Below are positions 57,501 through 64,000 of a DNA stretch of 64,000 bases, piece by piece; positions within the stretch are counted from its first letter, which is position 1, and each line of letters opens with the position of its first letter. This DNA comes from Annona cherimola (Eukaryota; Streptophyta; Magnoliopsida; Magnoliales; Annonaceae): positions 38,667,452-38,731,451 of the forward strand of contig CM059972.1 in the NCBI GenBank assembly GCA_030490835.1, in the 5' to 3' direction. The notes beneath the pieces were generated by a model. It made no database searches. It was not told the origin of the DNA and saw only the letters and a program-made list of their open reading frames with translations. A program made the translations under genes and the position numbers.

Positions 57501-59344
57501 AAACCTGCAAAAATCAAGTCAAGTGGAGCTCATCCTTTTGATACCCATTTTATGGGTCTATTTGGGTTAGTTATCCATTGGAGTCTACGTTAATCTACCT
57601 TTGAAGCCATAAATCCAATGCTTTTCGGCATCCAAACCAATTTTGCACCAAAGTTTTGTAATTTTCTCAATTTGCATTGATAAACCTTGTGTCCCAACTT
57701 GTTAAAAAAATTACAAGCTCCTGGGAGTCTAGAAATGGGAAGTCATTTGGTAATTTGTTCCCCAGTTGATCTTTTGGTCCAAACTACATGATTTATCTTG
57801 GGTTTAGTATAAATGGGTTTGGTGTTGTTTCTCGGAGCATTAGATTTCTCTTGCTCAAATGTGGTATACCCAAGTCCTTTCTTACAATTTTGGATGGTCA
57901 TTTTTAAAAACATTTTCACACTTTCTCCTGGATTAGAAAACTTAACAAGCGATTCATTTAATGATTCATTTTCCTTTTTGAGTTTCTCTAACTCATTTAT
58001 CTAAGTATTCTTTTCATTTTTAGTTGATCAACTTTTTCAGCAAGTTTACCGTTCACGATCATCACTGCATCACAATGTCTTTTCTTTATTGTAAACTTGT
58101 TTCCTAATTTCTTTATTTCGTCATATAATGAATTATAGGCTTGTTGGAGTTCTTTTAATTCAGCACATTTGAGGCATTCATTTGTAGAAGAGAAAATTGA
58201 AAAGGATTTTTTTTTGGAGGTTACCACTTGACTACTTGTGAGTTTGTAGTTTGATCCTCCAAGATTTCCGTTGCTACAAAACATATGTCGGAATTTTCCA
58301 TGCAACAAATTCTTGCGCAATCCGCTTCACATTCTTCACTTGAAGAGTTGCATGTTGTAGATTCCCCTTCATTTACGTACATGCCTCTTCCTTTATTTCT
58401 TTGAAATTTTCTGTTGTCGCCTTGATCTTTTCTTTGTTACTTATCTTTAGTTTCTTCGGGCGTTGGGCATTGAGCTTGCATGTGCCTCGAATCACCACAT
58501 CTGTAATATTTTGTTGATTCTTTCTTTTTCTCTTTAGAATTTCTTTCTTTAAAGTTTCTGAAATTTCTACCTTTCCTTATAAATTTTCTGAACCGTTTTG
58601 TAAGTAAGGCAATTTCATCGTTGTTTTGTGATGATGAGGTGGTGTCATCCGAGTCTTGTGCAGCTTTCAAGGCAATGACTCTTTTGCCTTCGTGGTGATC
58701 CTTGTTTCTTTTCTTGATTAGCTCATGTGACATTAACGAGCTAATAAAGTCTTCCAACTTCAACGTGTTTAGATCCTTGGCTTCTTCTATTGCCGTGATT
58801 TTTGGAGTCCATGATTCGGGTAGCACCCTTAGAATCTTCATGACCTACTCAGATTCAGAAATTATTTTTCCAAGTCCTTTCAAGGCATTAGTAATTTTAG
58901 AGAATCTAGCAAACATTTCAGAAATATTTTCTGTTTCTAGCATTCTTAAGCTTTCCAATTCTCCAATCAAAATATTTCTCCTTGTCCCTTGAACTTGAGA
59001 GGTTCCTTCATAGATAGATGTTAATATATCCCAAATTTCCTTGGCGGTCAAACAAGAGGATACTCTATCAATTCGGAAGTTGTAAGAGCACAAAATAATA
59101 AATTCATAGCCTTGGTGTTGCTCTTGACAGTTTTCACTTCCTCATCGGTTCATTTGGAAGCTCTTTCATCAATAGACAAAGTCACACCGTCTTGGATTGC
59201 AATCCAAGAATTCATATCTGTAGCCATGATGAGTTGTTTCATACGTAGCTTCCAATAGCCAAAATTGTTCCCATCAAACAATGGTGGCCTAGTAAAGGAT
59301 TGGTCTTCGGCAAATGCGGGAATGGAAGTGGATTGGGATGTCAT
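57501..59344 (-). pseudogene. gag: SIRE-3 gag and gag-protease linker, broken
   Basis: ATG at 59344 begins MTSQSTSIPAFAEDQSF, then FDGNNFGYWKLRM and SWIAIQDG. Stop TGA at 59150, a one-base deletion near 59065, TAG at 58842-58847, TAA at 58437, and frame changes near 58240 and 58010. The zinc knuckle (YRCGDSRHMQAQC, about 58465-58505) has Tyr for the first Cys, as in SIRE-2. A coiled coil follows (KELQQAYNSLYDEIKKLGNK). Gag would form the particle; function is lost. Confidence 0.9.
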
Positions 59345-59378
59345 ATCAAAAGATCTCTTTGGTAAAACTCAAAGACCT

Positions 59379-59390
59379 GCTCTGATACCA
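59379..59390 (-). promoter_or_regulatory. Intact primer-binding site of SIRE-3 (tRNA-iMet)
   Basis: On the minus strand TGGTATCAGAGC, followed by AGG, two bases after the LTR end: the exact complement expected for plant initiator tRNA-Met. Confidence 0.93.
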
Positions 59391-59392
59391 CT

Positions 59393-61115
59393 TGTTAGTC
59401 TCGAGTTGATGGCAATTACCCAAGAGGGGAGGGGTGAATTGGGTATTTAAAAATTTAAAACTTGAATTAGAAGCTTTACCCCGGTTTAGTTTAATTCCCT
59501 TTAATGAGCCAAATGGAAAGCAGTAAGATAATGAAAGCGGAAATGAAAAGCAATAGACAAGATTTATAGTGGTTCGGGTAACCTTCCCTACTCCACTCTT
59601 CCAAGCTCACACTCCCTTGTGACTTGGGTTACACTATGTATTCTACGAATACAACTAGAGCCTCCGCTCTCTTCTAGATTCTAGCTCTAGGGGGCGTGTA
59701 CAACAAGCAGCACAAGTAGGTGACGAGTTCCACTCCAATCACAACCCTTCTTTGCTATAACTTGGTTTGAAAAACCAAACTCAAACCAAGCACCAAAAAC
59801 AAAATATCAAAATGAAATGAAAGAAATCTACACTTTACAGATTTGTGTAGCACGTTTCAGCTCGAGGAAGAATTTGTAGAAGCAACAAATTATTTTGCGT
59901 TGAAGCAAACCGCAACTTTGAAGCTTGTTCTTCCTTTGAAAGTGTATAGATCACTCAATTGTAGAGAAAAGTGGATTGAAACTCTTAGTAGTACTTCTTT
60001 CCTCTTTTTCAGCTGTTACTTGTGTATTTCCACATTTGCTTGATTGTCTACATGTAGAGGAGGGAGAATTTTGAACGTTATGAAGTTGGTTGGCTCACAA
60101 TAAATGTTCCAACGTTCAAAAATTAGAACGTTTTTCCTCCAAGTCGTAGGTGGAGTCGACTTCGTGTGCGACTTTACCCAAGTCGCATACTGGAGTCGAC
60201 TTCGGGTGCGACTTCGGTTGTGCTCCACTTGTTCAAGTTGATCCTTAGGTCGACTTGGCCTTGTACTTGACCCAAGTCGCATATGGAGTCGACTTCGGGT
60301 GCGACTTGGGATTCCTTCAACTTCGAAGTCTATCTTCTGGGTCGACTTGGTTTGGGACTTGACCCAAGTCGATGATGGAGTTGACTTCGTTTGCGACTTG
60401 ACCTTGTTAACTTGCCAAGTGAGCTTAAACTTCCTTGAAATGTCCTTTGCTTGCTTAACTTCTTCAGCATAAGTGTTACTTCTTAGATTTGCATTATTTG
60501 GAGTTTGGTATATTCACTTTGCAGAAAAATCTTTTAGCTTCATGTCTAAGAATCTTGGAAACTTGAATCTTGGTATGCATGAACAGATCCAATATATATA
60601 TTATGATTTAAATGGATGAATTCATGCATCTTTCTTGCTTTGGAGTTGGATTAATCTTCATATGTTCTAAGTCGAATATTTAAGTCGACTTGGTCTTCAA
60701 CTTAACTCAAGTCTGACCTTAAGTCGACTTGGCCTTCAACTTGACTTCTGAAATCTTGCCCTGTCTAACTGAAGTCGATGCTGGAGTCGACTTGGCCTGC
60801 GACTTCACCCAAGTTGCATGTGGAGTCGACTTCGTCTGTGACTTCAGCACCTCTTGGTCCCTAATTTCAACGCTGGACAAAAATAGGCACTTGAAGTCGC
60901 TGTTGTAGTCAACTTGGGGATCGACTTGGCCTGCGTTGATGTCTGAGTCGACTTAGAGATCAACTTGACTTGCCATACTTCATATTTTTCATTTTTATAT
61001 CCTTAAACAAAACAAAAAACACATTAGTAGCTAAAACTTACTCAAATTGTGTTGTTAGTCATCAAAACACATGCTTGGGATATTTTGTATTTGATTTTAT
61101 CAATTGTTTCCAACA
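59393..61115 (-). repeat. 5' LTR of SIRE-3 (1,723 bp)
   Basis: On the minus strand TGTTGGAAAC to GAGACTAACA. Palindrome clusters at 60660-60970 and 60140-60400, one 49-bp unit near 59650-59700. The TATA box of SIRE-2 is replaced by CTACATGTAG here. Confidence 0.93.
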
Positions 61116-62856
61116 CACATTGTTGCCTTAAGCCTTATTAATTAATCTCAAAATTTGAGATCAACATCATGCATCTAAACAGCAACATATTCACAAAATT
61201 TATCATATTTCCATGTATTTTTACACAAAATCAATTTATATAGGTCATTTACCACTTATGCATGTTCATCCTTCCACATATACTCACTTCACATCAAATA
61301 TATGATGCATTTCATAAGATTTTCTAAGTCAGCAACTTAGTTCATAATTCAGCATGATAATTATCCTTAATTATCACTTATTTTAGGGTATTTTTATAGA
61401 ATTTTAATCCACTAATCTTAGGTTTCCAAAGTAGCAACTTTGGAACCCATTTTTCACACGTTTATCGTGTCTTTCGACACTCAACCCTAAACAGTTTCAT
61501 AATTCCGAATTTTCAGCAATTAATCCATATTTTTCTAACCCAAATCTAGGGTATTAACACATATTTAACATCTATTATTAATTATTTCTCAAAACAGCAA
61601 CTTACTTCTCTATTTTGGGTACCGTTTTCACCCCATTTGGGCATCGTTTCATAAAATTCATAAAATCAGATTTGGGGCTTATCTTCCCAAATCCTTTTGG
61701 TCGTACATAGTACCCTAACCCTAGGGTATTTTACCCTATATAACGTCCATAAATCATGCAATCCCATTTTCATACCATTTTTAACATAAAAATGAAAAAA
61801 TTGAGTTCTATATGCAACCCTAGGTTCCATACCTTATAAAATCAGCAACCTATTTATAAATCATCATATAAATTACATTAAATCATGATTTATATCCCAT
61901 TATAAGTTAAATTCCATCACAAAAATCTGGAATTTAACATTTATCTTGATTTATTCCTTAAGCTGTCCATAATGTTGAATTCAGGCACACTGAATTCTCA
62001 AAATCTTGAATTAATATCAAATCAAGTATTTTTAATTTAAAATTTTTATCATACCTTAATAACTACATGTATTAATCAAAATAAATATTTCCAGCATGAA
62101 ATATTTCGTATTTCTATTTATTTTGGTATTTTTACTATGCTGGACAGCAGCATCCCTTTTTAGACAGCCTGAATCACGTAAATTATGGGGTATATTTATA
62201 CCCATAAAAACCTAATTTTTATTTTATTTTGTGATCCTCAATATTTCTTATATATCCTGTAAACTTTTTAGCCCAAAATTCCTCGTATAAATATTATTAA
62301 AAATCATTTGGTGCAGCTGATCCTGACACCCGTGCAATAGGTTGATTTTCACGGATTTTTAATTTTTCAACGTGATTATCCTTTTAAGCTGAAACTTCGG
62401 TCTTTACTTAATGACCACATAATGAGTCTTCTCACAACTTTTCATGCTAAAACTCATTCATTAAATATTTCTTCCATATTTTTCTTTCCAGGTCCAGATT
62501 TACTACACATGAGTGTAGATTAGAGGATATGGGCTGATTAATCCCAAATTAAAATTTATAAATCAAATAATTTAGCTAAGATTATTTAATCTTCGAAACA
62601 TGTTCTTTAATAGGTCTTTTATAACTCAAAACCATGATTCCAAATCAAGAAGAAAACTTGAAAATTGGAAGTCTTAAACTCAACGGGTACTTACCGGATT
62701 TCGTCGAATCTTTGCCCCAAGCTTCCCAAGCTTCTCCTTTCCTTTTTCCTTCTTCTTTTCCTTCTCTTTTCTCCCTTTCCTTGCTGGGTTGGACGTGTGA
62801 GGCTTGCTGGATTTTTTTGGAGAATTTGTCTCCCCTTAGTTTCCTCTCTTCTCTCT

Positions 62857-62908
<52 letters not shown>

Positions 62909-63680
62909 CTCCTTTGCTGGAACGTCCAGCCCCATACTCCCTCTCATTGCTCCTTTTATTTGCCACTTTTCTTGGTGCTCAAGCAACCCCTAGGGCATTT
63001 TAGTAAATTTCATTTTCACCTTCCCAAATTACCCTCATTGCAACATCCATGAAGCTTCCTACCTTGACTTGCATTTAATGACTTTCGTCTTTTTGTGATT
63101 AATCAAATCCAATGATAATTAGCTTAATCCATTCCATTCATATCATAGATTTCATAATTTTATTCAATCGTTTCAAGTTTCATCTCAAACCGAGTTTCCT
63201 AACTCCACTTATGACCACATGAATTTATCTTTTGGATTTAGGGATAAAAATAATTAATTATCACCCTAATCCCATTATGATTCCCTTAATCCAATCCATT
63301 CATAAGATTGGGTCCACCGTTGTGAGCTTACCTTTTAAATTTCACTTGAATCCGCCTTACAGGCGTTGAGTTATGAATTTTCTATTATTTTTTCCACTAA
63401 CTTGAGAATTATCCTTTTAAATTCTCATAACCCATATCAAATAATCTAAAATGATTATTCATGATATATTGGTATGGTTCGATCACTATCACATTACTTT
63501 AATCTCGTTGTCCCATATCAACTCATACTGATCACTCAAATCATCATTGCTAATCCTTAGCCCTAATTGCCATGATTTAGCAAAATCACAAAAACATCCA
63601 AAAATTCCATTTAATCATATATAAGTCACATGTCCATGTTCAATGCATACATTGAATCCTACTTAGGTTGGGGTTTTACA
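61116..63680 (-). mobile_element. Family A LTR A7, main piece
   Basis: It continues the LTR entered by SIRE-3 and ends GGGGTTTTACA. It shares with A5/A6 the ATAAGGCGGATT-type segment (63350-63370) and the run of similar AT-rich blocks. The exon-like block and GC-rich module are missing because they lay in the deleted part between 47321 and SIRE-3. Confidence 0.8.
62861..62901. repeat. (TC)20 microsatellite in A7
   Basis: Uninterrupted TC repeat in a longer C/T-rich stretch (62830-62925) upstream of a likely leader region. The overlapping frames (Ser/Leu or Arg/Glu repeats) are artefacts. Confidence 0.95.
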
Positions 63681-64000
63681 ACGTCCAAATCAGAATTATT
63701 TTAATGATTTAAACAGCTTATGAAATGTTGGGTATAAGTGACGTTTAAAACAGATTTTATTATCTTATAATCATGTTTAAAACATAATTTATGAATAATG
63801 AAAGGATGGGTAAAAGATTAATGCTAAAACAGATTTTTATTTATTTATGTTGAATTAGCGAATTGAAATGATAAAAATGATAGGCGTGAAAATAGGTTCA
63901 AAATAGATTTTTAAATCTGTATAAACCCTGTTTAATATATGATTTATAGATGATGGAAGGATGGTTAGTATTAGCTAAACATGTAAATGTGATTAGGAGA
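63681..64000 (+). mobile_element. Family A LTR fragment A8, continues beyond the window
   Basis: TGTTGGGTATAAGTGACGTTTAAA and the following 200 bp match A2 at 22365-22450 (GCTGGGTATAAGTAATGTTAAA). It abuts A7 in opposite orientation. Confidence 0.7.

Larger units (their letters stand above)
47322..61115 (-). mobile_element. SIRE-3: Sirevirus-type Ty1/copia element, interrupted
   Basis: On the minus strand: complete 5' LTR, intact PBS, gag, protease, integrase, RT, RNase H, palindrome spacer, aORF (split by A6), PPT, truncated 3' LTR. It is closely related to SIRE-2, including three shared nonsense positions in pol. Right flank CACAT belongs to A7. The 3' LTR lost its distal 1.15 kb along with the adjacent part of A7. 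Confidence 0.92.

Overview
The window looks like heterochromatic, repeat-dense DNA from a flowering plant with a large genome. All 64 kb can be assigned to LTR retrotransposons or their debris. I found no host gene, tRNA gene, rRNA or CRISPR array. The plant assignment rests on a Sirevirus-type Ty1/copia lineage, tRNA-iMet and tRNA-Asp primer-binding sites, and ORFs resembling the 'putative plant transposon protein' family. Family labels below (SIRE, A, B, C, D) are local to this annotation.

Layout. 1-2570: 3' end of SIRE-1 (Ty1/copia, +), inserted in a family A LTR. 2571-8039: that LTR (A1, +), its primer-binding site and a short internal remnant. 8040-14245: element B (-), a non-autonomous element with tRNA-Asp PBS, two LTRs and one plant-transposon-protein pseudogene. 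14246-29585: SIRE-2 (+), with decayed gag-PR-IN-RT-RNase H and an additional ORF (aORF), interrupted in RNase H by solo LTR A2 (20458-24990). 29586-32627: A3 (+), the 3' part of the family A LTR that SIRE-2 entered. 32628-39731: a minus-strand family A LTR (A5) followed by an unfamiliar acidic pseudogene; A5 contains a solo SIRE LTR (36910-38561). 39732-42275: fragment of D, an element with tRNA-Asp PBS. 42276-47208: A4 (+), carrying solo LTR C (44808-46463). 47209-47321 and 61116-63680: two ends of A7 (-), which received SIRE-3 (-, 47322-61115). SIRE-3 in turn contains solo LTR A6 (48644-52659). 63681-64000: A8 (+), running out of the window.

History. Perfect 5-bp target duplications support three solo LTRs (ACTAT for A2, CATAT for the SIRE solo, TGCTA for C) and a 4/5 match supports A6. 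Two junctions (about 7960-8040 and 47321/47322) lack expected flanks and look like later deletions. Coding regions are broken by nonsense codons, mostly of the CAA/CAG to TAA/TAG and TGG to TGA kind expected from cytosine deamination, plus frameshifts.

Most interesting signals. (1) SIRE LTRs carry arrays of a nested palindrome (a GTCGAC core inside an AAGTCGCA/TGCGACTT stem), and related motifs recur between pol and the aORF in both SIRE-2 and SIRE-3. (2) SIRE-2 and SIRE-3 share three nonsense positions in pol, suggesting a subfamily moved in trans. (3) The 4-kb family A LTRs contain a conserved 44-46-nt block bounded by splice-like signals, followed about 2 kb later by a conserved acceptor-like block. 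(4) Three unrelated LTR families here each have their own multiplied palindrome.
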